64,000 nucleotides of DNA from Eurosta solidaginis (GCF_040869045.1 NC_090322.1:79073675-79137674), one strand, 5' to 3'; numbered from the stretch's first letter, positions 41,826 to 52,592 are shown. Program-made: numbers and translations. Notes: a model not told the origin generated them from the letters alone.

Positions 41826-44339
41826 CAAGCTTTTTCGCTTTTCAGCGTTGACTATGTTAATATCTACGTCGAATTTTCCTCCCTCAGCAGGCCATTTCGC
41901 CACGTCTTCGCGCAGGAACCGTGGACCTGAAAACCAGTTCGATGTTTTCAAGTCATCGACAGTGCAGCCGCGGGATACCAAGTCTGCGGGATTTTGTTGA
42001 GTTGGCACGAATCGCCAATGGCCCTTCGCTGTTAACTCCTGTATGTCAGAGACTCTGTTGCCTACAAACGTTGACAATGTCACCGAGTGTTGTTGCAGCC
42101 AATGAAGCACTAGTTGCGAATCAGCCCAAAAGAATGCGAAAATTGGTTTCTTTGAAAAAATGTTTTTTACCTTATTGTACAGTTGAGCGAGAAGATGCGC
42201 ACCGCAGAGCTCGAGTTTCGGAAGCGATTGTTTTTTGACTGGAGCCACACGTGACTTTGATGTAAGTAAGTGAACAGCAATATTCCAATCGGCATCTTCG
42301 GTGCGCAAATACAATGCGCAACCATTTGCTCGAATTGATGCGTCGCAAAAGCCGTGGAGTTGAAGATTGCATGTGTTCGGCTGCAGGCAATAACGAGGCA
42401 CCGCAAGCGTTGTTAGCAAACCGAGTGATAACAGACATTTGTTCCAAGCTTGCTGCAGGTTTTGTGGAACGGACTCGTCCCAATCGAGCTTTAAAAGCCA
42501 CAATTCTTGCAATATTATTTTGGATGTGATCAGAAGTGGTGACAGCAATCCGAGTGGGTCGAAGAGTGACGATGCAGTCGAAAGGATCGTACGTTTTGTA
42601 ACCGCAGTATGGACTTGCTTTGGTAAGAAAGCGAATAAAAACATATTACTGTGTTGATCCCATGTTACACCAAGTGTGCTGGTGACGAAGTCTTCTGTAA
42701 AGTTGAGCTCCTTTGAAGTTTGGCATTCTCTGAAGTCTGGGTGGTTGGAGTGCCATTTGGATAAAGGAAAGTTGCCTCGTTTGAGTACAGAAATTACTTC
42801 AGTTTTTACTGTGTTCAAGGCGTCAACGTCGTCAGCTCCACACAACATATCGTCCACATAGAAAGACGACTTTACTACATGAGCACCAACTGGGAACTCG
42901 TGCATGTATTTGTCTGCCAAATAGTGTAGGCTGCGCACTGCAAGGTATGGCGCTGAAGCTGTTCCATATGTGACGGTATTTAGCTTATACGTACGGAATT
43001 CTACATCTGGCGAAGCTCGCCAAAGAATATAATGGTATTTACGATCATTATTATTCAAAAGTACTTGCCTATACATCTTTGTGACGTCTGCGGTTATGGC
43101 GTATCGAAACAAGCGAAAACGTAGCAAAAGTATGTACAGCTCTGTTTGAATTGTTGGTCCATCTAGTAGTAAATCATTTAATGATTTTTGCGATGTCGTC
43201 TTACATGAAGCATCGAACACAACACGAAGTTTTGTTGATTCGCTGCTGGGCTTAAAGACACAATGATGTGGTATGAAAAAATGAGATTCATCTAGAATCG
43301 GGTTTGTAACAATGGACATGTGGCCGAGAGTTTCGTATTCGGCCATAAATGATATGTATTGCGATCGAATATCAGGCGATTTTAATAGCCGTCTCTCGAC
43401 CGACATGAATCGACGACGCGCTGTTTCGAAAGAGTTCCCCAGACAAGTAGGACTATCTTTGAAAGGCAGACTTACGGTTATGCGTCCAGTGGCATCATGA
43501 TAAGTGTTGGCTAAAAAGTGGTCTTCGCAAATGCTGTGCTCCGGTTGAATTTGTTTGTGTGGTGCGTTGACAGCTTCGAGTTTCCAGAGCTGCTGTAATT
43601 GGTCGTCGATGGAGTCTTCGCATGACACCAAACAAGTAGATGTATTCGCTTGACGCTCTTGCTGATATCGGCCAGACACGATCCACCCGAACAACGTTTT
43701 TTGTAATGTTGGTAAATTAGCTCCGAACCGGATTTGGCCAACTGTAAGCGCTTCGAAAAATGCCTCTGTCCCAAGCAGGAGATCAATGCAGAGTGGTTTG
43801 AAGAATTCTTCGTCTGCCAAAGTTGTGTTGCGTGGAAGGTTCCATCTCGAAGTATCGATTTCAGCATCCGGTTGGTAGGCGATGTGCGTTGTAATGCCGA
43901 ATTGTAGGGACAAATTAAAGTCCGATGTCCGTGACTTGACGGTTGTAGTTGTGCGTGCCTTCAGGTTTGTAAGTGAGTTTCCGATGCTACGTATTCCAAC
44001 GTGGTGTTTTTCACGACCAAGACGAAGTTTTTGGGCGAAGTCGTCCGTCATGAAATTCACTTGCGAACACGAATCAAGCAAAGCCCTGCCGAGTATGTAC
44101 TCACCGGTTGCGTGCTTAAATAGAACCATTGCCGGTGCTAGTATTACTTGCCCGCTTTCCGACGTTCCCATATGTGAATGTGTTGCAGCTTGCGAAGAAT
44201 GCAGTTCGGCATAAGATTGAGGTCTAAAAGTAGCGTTTGTTGATTGCCAAGTTGGTGCAGCAGACTGCGAAGTATGCGTGATGGGTGTTGGTTGCTGTGT
44301 CGATGACGTGGCTTGCGATGAATTGCCATGACGTAACAT
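41825..44339 (-). CDS. BEL element F protease-RT-RNase H frame
   Basis: Open frame of 883 codons (44,339-41,688, the last ~45 codons out of frame with integrase). In order: Ser/Thr/Gln-rich start, protease with 'GRALLDSCSQVNFMTDDFAQ' (BEL proteases usually have DSGSQ), flap/linker 'LLLGTEAFFEALTVGQIRFG' and 'TLFGWIVSGRY'. RT follows with 'YAITADVTKMYRQVLLN' and the catalytic 'SFYVDDMLCGADD'. RNase H has 'LHGFCDASIRANGCALYL', 'FFWADSQLVLHWLQQH' and 'RFVPTQQNPADLVSRGC'. The Met used by the frame is not the natural start: translation normally comes from Gag, and a stop at 44,403 separates the two here. Confidence 0.9.
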
Positions 44340-44402
44340 CGTGTGATGGCCTTTTTTGCATATTCGACAGCGACTTTTCGATGGACATTGAGCTACTCTA
44401 TG

Positions 44403-45341
44403 CTATGATGATTGCTGGTTGCTATTCGTCCCACGATTATGCTTGCCAGATTCTGACTTGCGTTTGACTGACGAATCAGATGAATGCAAAAACTGGCTGT
44501 GGCGTTCTAAGACCTGCGAGCATTTGGACCAAGTCGGAAGGGATTTGTAGTCGAGGGACTCGTTCCATTTATTGCGAGTCTGCTGGTCACATTTGCCCAT
44601 AACTATATAAATCAACATGGCTTGCGCAATCTCGGAGCTTGTACCCAGTGATTCCAGCGAGCTGTAGATAGCGGATGCTTTGTCTACGAGACTTCTCAAC
44701 TGCTGAGCGTTCGACTTGTCTGCTGGCTGCAGCGTAAAAAGTGAGGCGATTCCTTCTAAAAATATCAAAGTCGGATTGTCGAATCGTTCTTTGAGTCTGT
44801 CTAATGCCTTGGGATAATTCTCACTGGTTACTTGAAAGGCCTTCACTGTTTCTAGGGCTGAGCCTTTTAAGCAGGATAAAAGGTAGTTAAAACGCTCTAT
44901 ATTTGATAGTCTAGACTCACGTGAGATAATTTGAGTGAAAGACGTTATAAAGTTCTTATACTCAGCGTAGTCTCCACTGAAGGTAGGCAGCGACAACCTT
45001 GGGAGATGCGACGACGTAACGACAGGTGCAGGTGTACCCGTATCAGTATAATTTACTGTGGTATTACCATCATACCCAAGTCGTGCCTGTATGCTGAGCT
45101 TTACAGCCACGTAGCTGTCTTCTAAGTCGGCTCGACCGTTATCGGAAGGGTCTAAATCTTCAATATCTGCTTGCACGGAAAGTGCTTGTTTGAAGTAGGA
45201 CTCCAAAATCCCTAGTCGACATTGGAGTTCGGCGTGCGCCGGCTTTTCATCCGTATCTTTAATTGCCTCTAGAATAGATTTTATACGTGAAATATTTCGT
45301 TTAATATTGGAGCGCTTGCGTTTACATTCTTCTAGGGACAT
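44403..45341 (-). CDS. BEL element F Gag (DUF1759-type)
   Basis: A 312-codon frame starting 'MSLEECKRKRSNIKRNISRI', with a coiled-coil N-terminus. The capsid part 'LPRLSLPTFSGDYAEYKNFI', 'NIERFNYLLSCLKGSALETV' and 'YPKALDRLKERFDNPTLIFL' is typical of BEL/Pao Gag (DUF1759). It ends at an in-frame TAG directly followed, still in frame, by 'HRVAQCPSKSRCRICKKGHH', i.e. the last zinc knuckle and the Pol start. The region that normally holds the first knuckle (about 60 residues) is absent, so an internal deletion probably produced the stop. Confidence 0.88.
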   Translation of the reverse strand: MSLEECKRKRSNIKRNISRIKSILEAIKDTDEKPAHAELQCRLGILESYFKQALSVQADIEDLDPSDNGRADLEDSYVAVKLSIQARLGYDGNTTVNYTDTGTPAPVVTSSHLPRLSLPTFSGDYAEYKNFITSFTQIISRESRLSNIERFNYLLSCLKGSALETVKAFQVTSENYPKALDRLKERFDNPTLIFLEGIASLFTLQPADKSNAQQLRSLVDKASAIYSSLESLGTSSEIAQAMLIYIVMGKCDQQTRNKWNESLDYKSLPTWSKCSQVLERHSQFLHSSDSSVKRKSESGKHNRGTNSNQQSS

Positions 45342-45849
45342 GGTGACTTGCGACGTGGTATACGACCTGAATGATTGTTCAGTTGTCTACTGGGTTGTGC
45401 TAATGTTGGTTGAGAAGAAAAATGCTGCTAGTCAAGTGATGACGTAGGCAGGACAAGCGAAAATGACGAAACGAGCAGAGCAGCGTCAGCTTAGACGTGG
45501 GTGTATACGCTAGCGGCGCAGCAATCAACAAAAAAAATTATTTGCAATGAACCGCAAGAGCGAATATGAATGCAAACTCAAATAATGCAAAAAGGTGGCT
45601 GTGACAAAAAATAATAATTTTATGCATACATACGATTTCCAAAGGGCAGTTGATAGCGGCAAACGGTTTAAATGTACAGATGATTATTTGTATATAGCGC
45701 TGCCGATTGTCCACGGGAAATGTACAGCACAATTACGGCCGATGAACTGCTGACTGCGGGATCGGCGGTTGTTGTTGTGATGTTCGACGGTTGATAACTC
45801 CCAATCTGGACTATGAAGTTGCACACAAGCCCCACGTTGGACGTCAAAA

Positions 45850-46209
45850 TGTTGAACCAAGGAGGATTTTCCTGGGTTACATGACACTTAAGTAGTGGGG
45901 GTGTGCGACTGTTGACCAGTGAGTATATACTTGCCAGCGAATATAAATATAGCGACTAAAATACAACGACGAACCGTTCACGTTAAGATGATGATTTGCA
46001 ATGATTTATTGGAAAACAAATTATGTAGGTACAACCAAAATCATAAGTGAGATTTAGAATGAGTGCAATAGTTAATGCTTAATGTTAGGTGTGTGTGTGT
46101 GTATGAACATGTTTACAAAGAGTGCGTTTAGTATAAATTGAGAGTAGTTAGCAGCTACTTAATAAGTGTTTTTAATATTTGCTATAAATGCTATTAGGGT
46201 GATCCAACA
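45850..46209 (-). repeat. 5' LTR of BEL element F
   Basis: 360 bp, TGTTGAACC to GATCCAACA. The target duplication ATATA follows at 46,210-46,214. The internal side (45,820-45,849) holds the primer-site-like sequence. Confidence 0.93.
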
Positions 46210-46333
46210 ATATATAAAATCTGAGCTGCTATTTTGGTAATTGCTGTAATTGAGGTAAATATATATGGCACGACCTGCAAATTAAAACCCATACTCCTAA
46301 CTTATTCAGGATAAATACTTTTACAGAGCAATA

Positions 46334-46665
46334 ATGGACGAAGTGACTATTATAAAATCCAACAAAGGAGGAATGAAGCTCGGAGTTAATGGTTATATTT
46401 ACCATGTAGACAAACAACGAGATAGCAGAGTGCATTGGTGTTGTGACAAACGCAAGACCAATTTCTGCATGGGAAGAGCAACTACCTTAATTGATGAGAA
46501 TGGAGAGCACACTTTAATTAATTCTAGTTTGGAACACAGCCATGATCCCTTTGCTGCTGATCTTGATGTTGGTAAGGCTGCCAATTCTCTTAAGAGAAAG
46601 TCGTCAGATTCGATAGCAAAACCATGACAGATAGTTTCCACCATAACTCCAACAATAAATTCTAA
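46334..46665 (+). pseudogene. FLYWCH zinc-finger exon, truncated by element E
   Basis: ATG 46,334 (context 'caataATGG') opens 97 codons: 'SNKGGMKLGVNGYIYHVDKQ', 'VHWCCDKRKTNFCMGRATTL' and 'INSSLEHSHDPFAAD'. This fits the FLYWCH pattern (KGG..L...GY.Y, W.C...C..R, H.H). A TGA at 46,625 interrupts 'RKSSDSIAKP-QIVSTITP', a text style seen after the FLYWCH finger in MULE-domain proteins ('lkrra...P.qIv'). About 12 codons later the frame joins, without a shift, element E protease sequence. It may be the first exon of a host FLYWCH gene or of a Mutator-like transposon. No downstream MULE domain is in the window. Confidence 0.72.
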
Positions 46666-46667
46666 CG

Positions 46668-49499
46668 GTAATAAAATATGCACATTCAAATTGCATCTAA
46701 ACAGCTACATATCTTCCAATACTGCCCTAAATAAGTCAACTTCGACGTTCCTGATAGATACAGGAGCGGATATCTCAATAATAAAGAAGGGTCAAATTGA
46801 CAGTAATGTCACAATAAATAACTCACATATCACAGATTTAAAAGGTATTGGCCGACGCATAACAAGCACACTTGGAACAGTAAAAGCAGATCCAACAGAT
46901 GATAGTCTTTTAATAAGACACAGATTTCACATATTAGAGGACAATTTCCCAATCCCATAGGATGGAATTTTGGGACTCGACTTCATTAAAAAATATAATT
47001 GCATTTTAGATTATAATAAAAATGGGACAGCCTAATACTACGACCATATGACTACCCAGAAGATATAGTTATACAAATGACAAATAAACCAACAATTAAT
47101 AGCATTACAATACCCGCAAGAGCGGAAGTAATTAGACAGGTTCATATCAATAGTCACAATAAGGAACTATTAGTACCTCATCAAGAATTGACTAATGGTA
47201 TTTTTGTAGCCAACACGATACTAAACTCAAATAAAGCTTTAATAAGAATAATAAATACAACAGATAAACATGCAATCATTAAAGATTATGACATCAAAAC
47301 AGAAAGTTTAGAGGATTATGTAATAATTGAAAATACACCTCACTGTAAAGCTAATAATACAGAAAAGTTAGAAAGATTGAATAAAAATTTCCCACCATTC
47401 GCTAGTAAATCACTCAACACATTATGCTCAGAATTCGTTGATACCTTCTCATTAGAAACAGAACCAATTACGACCAACAACTTTTACAAACAAAAGTTGC
47501 ATCTGAAGGATAACACTCCGGTGTCTATTAAAAATTATAAACTACCCCAAGCACATAAGAATGAAATAAATAAACAAGTAAATAAACTAATTCAAGATGA
47601 TATTGTTGAACCATCAACCTCAGAGTACAACCGCCCTATTTTATTGGTACCAAAAAAATCTCTTCCAGGAAAACAAGAAAAAAGGTGGAGATTAGTTGTT
47701 GATTTCAGACAAATAAATAAAAAATTAACAGCTGATAAATTCCCTTTGCCTAGAATAGATGATATTCTGGATCAATTGGGAAGAGCGAAATATTTCTCAT
47801 GCCTAGATTTAATGTCAGGATTTCACCAAATAGAACTCAGCCCAGAATCAAGAGATATCACATCCTTTACAGCGGACAACGGTACTCATCGTTTCCAGAG
47901 ATTACCTTATGGCCTCAAAGTAGCGCCAAACTCATTCCAGAGGATGACATTGGCATTCGCAGGTTTAAAACCATCACAAGCATTCTTATACATGGCCGAT
48001 TTAGTCGTATTAGGATGCTCTGAAAAACATATGATTAAAAATTTACTGGATGTATTCTCCACATGCAGAAAATATAATTTAAAATTACATCCGGACAAAT
48101 GTTTATTTTTCAGCAAAGAAGTCACCTTATCTTGGACATAAATACACAAGTACTGGAATTTTACCAGACCCAAGCAAATTTAAAATTGTTCAAAATTACA
48201 TAACACCCAAAAATGCCGATGAAGCAAAAAGATTTGTCGCATTTTGTAATTATTATAGAAGATTCATACCAAATTTCGCGGAATACGCCAGGATTCTATC
48301 AAGACTTAGTAAGAAAAATATAATTTTCAATTGGACAGACGACTGCGATAAATCTTTTAATTACCTAAAAAATGCATTAGTTAGTCCAAATATCCTACAA
48401 TACCCCAATTTTGATAAAGAGTTCTTTATTACAACCGACGCAAGTGGTTATGCTTGCGGTGCTGTGCTAAGCCAAGAATATGAAGGAAAACAATTACCCA
48501 TTGTCTATGCCGATCATTTACAAAAGGCGAAATAAACAAAGCCACGATCGAAAAAGAATTACCGGCCATACATTGGGCAATTATATATTTTAGACCATAT
48601 GTTTATGGCAGAAAATTCACAGTGAAAAGGGATCATCGACCTTTAACGTATTTATTCTCAATGAAAAACCCTTCATCTAAATTAACTAGAATCAGGTTAG
48701 ATTTGAAAGAGTATGACTTTGGGGTGGAGTACATAGCCGGAAAAGAAAATTACGTGGCAGACGCTCTGTCACGAATAGATATCAATGATTTGAAAGAAAT
48801 GTCATTGCAGGCATGTAAAATAATGAAAGTCACGACAAGATCGCAAACTAAAAATAATTCCAGTAATAACAGTAATAGAAATGAAGAGAAGAAAAGTCAC
48901 AAAGAGAACCCTATAATATTCGAAGCGCTTAATAACGGTGAAGTAAAAAGACTAGTCCAGACCGTTTTCGATCCTCCGAAATTATATTTCAAAAAAGGAA
49001 AAAAAATTTGTAGTGAAATAAATATAGAAAATCAAATTGTTGAGGCGAAGATTGACTTAGGCCAATTCTTTACCAGGCTTATGGAAAAAGCCGGCAATTT
49101 GGGAATTAAGAAAATACAGTTGTCCTTAGGAGACAAATTGTTTAATTATACTCGAGTAGACACATTTAAGGAAATAGGTAACAAAGTTCTCAAACATTTA
49201 ACTATTGCATTAACTCCAGAGGTTGTGCATGTGACGGAAAATATTCTTCAAAAATATCACGATGATCCTGTTTATGGTGGCCACCCAGGAATCAATCGTA
49301 CAACTAATAAAATAAGACAAAAATATTACTGGAAAAATCTGAAAAATGATATAAGAAAATATATAAAGAAATGCGTTAACTGCAATAAAAATAAAATTTA
49401 TAAAAATTTAACAGAACCAATGATTTTGACTGAAACACCACCAAGGCGTTCGAAACAGTACAAATAGATACAATTGGACCTTTACCAAGATCATTAAAT
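46668..49499 (+). pseudogene. Element E protease-RT-RNase H, RT active site mutated to YMAD
   Basis: Protease: 'STFLIDTGADISIIKKGQID', ending at a TAG near 46,958 ('NFPIP'). Linker and RT (47,077-48,141): 'ITIPARAEVIRQVHINSHNK', 'PGKQEKRWRLVVDFRQINKK', 'CLDLMSGFHQIELSPESRDI', 'FQRLPYGLKVAPNSFQRMTL', then 'FLYMADLVVLGCS'. The catalytic YMDD is YMAD (gcc at about 47,995). A frame break near 48,125 precedes 'HKYTSTGILPDPSKF'. RNase H and the integrase start (48,622-49,467) include 'RDHRPLTYLFSMKNPSSKLT', 'NYVADALSRIDIND', 'KYHDDPVYGGHPGINRTTNK' and 'CVNCNKNKIYKNLTEPM', so the integrase HHCC finger is complete. There is another frame break near 48,510 and one near 49,445 ahead of 'DTIGPLPRSLN'. 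Confidence 0.87.
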
Positions 49500-49500
49500 G

Positions 49501-50263
49501 ATTTATTTTCTTTTTTGGCCGTCAGTATAAACAGTTATTTTATATTTTTCAGCTCAAGGCAGGATTACATAAAACACTTTTAATTTTTTTAATTTGATTT
49601 GTTTTATTTTAATTATTTGTCAATATTTCGACTTCACTCTGAAGTCATCATCAGGACTGACTGCAAAAAACAATACGTAATTTTTATAATAAAATAAAAA
49701 CATTAATTTATGCATCGACACCACTTACATCTTCAAATGCGCTTTCAAGACTAACATTTAACATAACAATTATAAAAAGAAACAGCGATTAAAAATCTAA
49801 ACAAACAGAGTAAACAAATGAAAAACCGTAATTGTAAACAAAACTATAAAACAACAAATTGTTAGACGGCGAATAGTACATCGATACATACATATACATC
49901 GATACATACATATACATCGATGTACTATTCGCCGTCTAACAATTTGTTGTTTTATAGTTTTGTTTACAATTACGGTTTTTCATTTGTTTACTCTGTTTGT
50001 TCAGATTTTTAATCGCTGTTTCTTTTTATAATTGTTATGTTAAATGTTAATCTTGAAAGCGTATTTGAAGATGTAAGTGGTGTCGATGCATAAATGAATG
50101 TTTTTATTTTATTATTAAAATTACGTATTGTTTTTTGCAGTCAGTCCTGATGATGACTTCAGAATGAAGTCGAAATATTGACAAATAATTAAAATAAAAC
50201 AATCAAATTAAAAAAATTAAAAGTGTTTTATTTAATCCGGCCTTGAGCTCAAAAATATAAAAT
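49501..50263. mobile_element. 763-bp near-perfect palindrome (Penelope-like pLTR pair?) with 14-bp target duplication
   Basis: Inserted in E integrase between two copies of AAGATCATTAAATG (49,487-49,500 and 50,264-50,277); removal restores 'DTIGPLPRSLNGNEYAVTLI'. Arms 49,535-49,882 and 49,917-50,263 are inverted copies of about 347 bp with only a few differences. The centre is a 'catcgatacatacatata' repeat loop. The left side has a one-sided 34-bp extension (49,501-49,534). Each arm carries CTGATGA, a GACTTC/GAAGTC stem and GAAA (50,147-50,175 on plus; 49,626-49,654 on minus), a hammerhead-like core. A one-sided 34-bp extension, inverted repeats, a long variable target duplication and hammerhead-like motifs are all reported for Penelope-like elements. 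The assignment is inference. Confidence 0.7.
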
Positions 50264-50277
50264 AAGATCATTAAATG

Positions 50278-50923
50278 GAAACGAATACGCTGTCACTCTA
50301 ATATGTGATTTGACTAAATACTAAGTTGCAATTCCTATACAGAGCAAACATGCAAAAACAGTAGCCAGAGCCATATTCGAGAATTTCATATTAATTTATG
50401 GAAGTATGAAAACAGTAATAACGGATATGGGATCTGAATATAAAAATAGCCTGTTTGAAGAACTATGTAAACTTCTCAATATTGAGCACAAAACATCTAC
50501 GCCGTATCACCACCAAACTTAGGCACTATTGAACGTAGCCGTAGAACTTTCAATGAATATGTGCGTTCATACATATCCATTAACAAAGATGACTGGGATG
50601 AATATCTTAAATATTTTGCATATTGTTACAATACTACCCCATCTACAGTCCATAACTATTGTCCATTCGAATTGATCTTTGGCAAAAAACCCCAGACTTA
50701 CGAATTTTTACAAGAAAATACGGTAAGCCCATTGTACAATTATGAGGCTTACGATAAAGAAATTAAATATAGGTTACAAATAAGACAGGATAGAGCCTTT
50801 AAATTAGTAAAAGAGGCTAAAGAAAAACAAAAGATTAGTTATGATAAAAATATTCACTATAAGGAAATAAATATAGGAGATGTAGTGTTAGTAAAAGCAG
50901 TCATGAAATCGATGAAAAAATAA
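50278..50923 (+). pseudogene. Element E integrase core and C-terminus
   Basis: After the palindrome the frame reads 'GNEYAVTLICDLTKY' (first Asp), a TAA, 'VITDMGSEYKNSLFEELCKL' (second Asp) and 'HKTSTPYHHQT', then another stop and a frame break near 50,530. The C-terminal frame 50,561-50,923 continues 'DDWDEYLKYFAYCYNTTPST', 'CPFELIFGKKPQTYEFLQEN' and 'EINIGDVVLVKAVMKSMKK'. The catalytic Glu region is damaged. Confidence 0.82.
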
Positions 50924-51240
50924 TTTTACTCTAATACCCTAAAAGAAGAAAATACTAATAATAAAAATAACGAATTTTTACAAGAAAATACGGTAAGCCC
51001 ATTGTACAATTATGAGGCTTACGATAAAGAAATTAAATATAGGTTACAAATATCACAGGATAGAGCCATTAAATTAGTAAAAGAGGCTAAAGAAAAACAA
51101 AAGATTAGTTATGATAAAAATATTCACTATAAGGAAATAAATATAGGAGATGTAGTGTTAGTAAAAGCAGTCATGAAATCGATGAAAATTTTACTCTAAT
51201 ACCCTAAAAGAAGAAAATACTAACAATAAAAATAATGACA
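50701..51240 (+). repeat. Tandem duplication, 270-bp period, in element E
   Basis: The segment starting 'cgaatttttacaagaaaata' at 50,701 recurs at 50,971 with few differences (for example 'ataagacagg' versus 'atatcacagg'). It duplicates the end of integrase, including 'EINIGDVVLVKAVMKSMK'. The second copy lacks six bases after 'gatgaaaa'. Confidence 0.9.
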
Positions 51241-51940
51241 CTTTAATCCCATCTAGAATAGGAAAAGGATAAGCAAAAATTTCTCAGTAACATAGAGAAT
51301 AGCAATATCATAAATAATAAGAAAATAAAAATACACAAAAATAGACTTAAATTAGTAGAATAAGAAAATATTCAACCTACACACATAAAATACAAGAGTG
51401 GAATTAATTTATAAAAACAGAATGCTCATGCATTCTCCAAATGCATAAGCATTCTGAAAAATCTCCCTTTTGGGTCAACAATTTAATGCCAAATATTAAA
51501 TCAGTCTAATATGCTACCCTGATACAAAAATAGTCTAAATGTTCATCAACACATAAATATGCATTTGATAATTATTGCTGACATAGCCATTCACACTATT
51601 TAATACAGGTGTGTGTACAACACACAACCAAACAAATTTGAATTCTAGCAAATTTGCAAACATTGCATTTCCCATAGAAGTCACAGCTCAACACAGATGT
51701 GTAGGTACATATTTTGTGAAGAGTTGAATGTAGGTATGTAAGTATGTATGCTTAAGCTAGATATGCATGTAAATATGTATGCTTAAATGTAAATATGTAT
51801 GTAAGAATATGTTTAGAATAATTTAATATAAATAAGCTGAAATATTTGAATAAAGAAGCAGTCATGCATTCACTCATTGACACTTACACCTCACAAAACA
51901 CTCTATTCATTTTTCCTTGTATACTGCACCGCCATTTTAA
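51241..51940 (+). other. 3' region of element E, possible LTR
   Basis: AT-rich, no gene. It contains iterated 'atgtatgtaag/aaatatgtatgctta' words (about 51,725-51,810), an 'aataaagaagc' polyadenylation-like signal at 51,850 and the palindrome CCATTTTAATGG near 51,931-51,942. An LTR is expected here but has no second copy in the window to define it. Confidence 0.45.
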
Positions 51941-52371
51941 TGGTGACGTGGCTTCGAACGTACTATGAGACCTGCCAAGGTTTTATCGAGACGGAGACGA
52001 TATTAGCCCACCAGCCGTATATTAGCCCACCAGCCGTTTCGACGAGGTGTCACCCTCGGCTACTAAGATGGTAGAATACCGTCCACGCCAGCCCATAGCA
52101 AACTTTTCCTTAACATTTTTCCAGTTGTCGCCGTCAGGATCTTACTGGACTCGATCCTGTGGATGCTTATTGAAGTTTAAGGCGGCTCCCACTCGCCCTG
52201 TCGTCAAGATTCATTGGATATGTGTGGCCTTTTGCGCCACGCCCTCCTCTATGGTCGCTCTTGGTCGGGGACTGCTTATTGGTTATTCGTAGCTAACCTA
52301 CTAGAGGCCGTTCACGATCCGCCACCTTGTGACCCCCTTGAGCCCTGAGCTAGGCCCCCGCCGATAAAGAA
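51941..52371. other. Unclassified GC-rich stretch
   Basis: It includes a short direct repeat 'tattagcccaccagccgt' (52,002 and 52,020). The open frame 52,047-52,292 has no recognisable domain. The composition differs from the AT-rich neighbours and suggests part of a LINE or another repeat. No assignment is made. Confidence 0.3.
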
Positions 52372-52592
52372 GGCTTAGCAACTCGCGAAATGGATCTATC
52401 TGCGCAGCTATGGCAGGTTGTCTGAAAAATTTTCTACTTACTATTCCAAAAACAAAATAAAATTTTTCAATTATAGAAAAATTAAAAAAACAATAATCAT
52501 TACAAAAAATTATTGTTCTGGCCTTGAGCTTGTTTCGAACCTTGAATACTTTATCAATAGGCCGATAAAACAAAAAAATGGTTAAAATATTT
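52372..52592 (+). repeat. SINE body copy related to 23.6-24.2 kb
   Basis: Begins 'aaggcttagcaactcgcgaa', then 'gatctatctgcgcagctatg', 'gcaggttgtctgaaaaattt', an AT-rich run, and ends 'ggccttgagcttgtttcgaa' ... 'tcaataggccgataaaac'. The same modules occur in minus sense at 23,610-23,725 and 23,950-24,135. It is inserted at the end of the G Gag reading ('SGSNYSENILT'-like text just right of it). Confidence 0.65.

Larger units (their letters stand above)
40518..46209 (-). mobile_element. BEL/Pao element F, nearly intact ends, 5-bp target duplication
   Basis: A 5.7-kb element on the minus strand with near-identical LTRs (40,518-40,879 and 45,850-46,209) and ATATA on both sides (40,513-40,517 and 46,210-46,214). 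The primer-site region after the 5' LTR reads 'GACGTCCAACGTGGGG' in coding sense, and a purine-rich 'GGGGCCGGGA' precedes the 3' LTR. Gag, protease, RT, RNase H and integrase are recognisable, but deletions in Gag and at the RNase H-integrase junction make it defective. Near-identical LTRs suggest a recent insertion. Confidence 0.93.
46666..51940 (+). mobile_element. mdg1/412-like element E, 5'-truncated
   Basis: A relative of D on the plus strand. It lacks the 5' LTR, leader and Gag, beginning at the Gag-protease boundary ('NKICTFKLHLNSYISS'). Protease, RT, RNase H and integrase follow, then a 3' region. Integrase is interrupted by a 763-bp palindrome (49,501-50,263) and followed by a 270-bp tandem duplication. 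The 3' end is uncertain; 'aataaag' at about 51,850 and a small palindrome CCATTTTAATGG near 51,935 may mark the LTR end. Confidence 0.82.

Noticed and set aside
44403..44405. Programmed stop-codon readthrough between BEL Gag and Pol
   Set aside because: The stop coincides with the apparent deletion of about 60 residues of Gag, so damage is the simpler explanation.
50147..50200. Functional hammerhead ribozyme
   Set aside because: Core words and stem II are present, but there is an extra U after CUGAUGA, an A-A at the 15.1-16.1 position, and no convincing stem I; kept only as a hammerhead-like motif.
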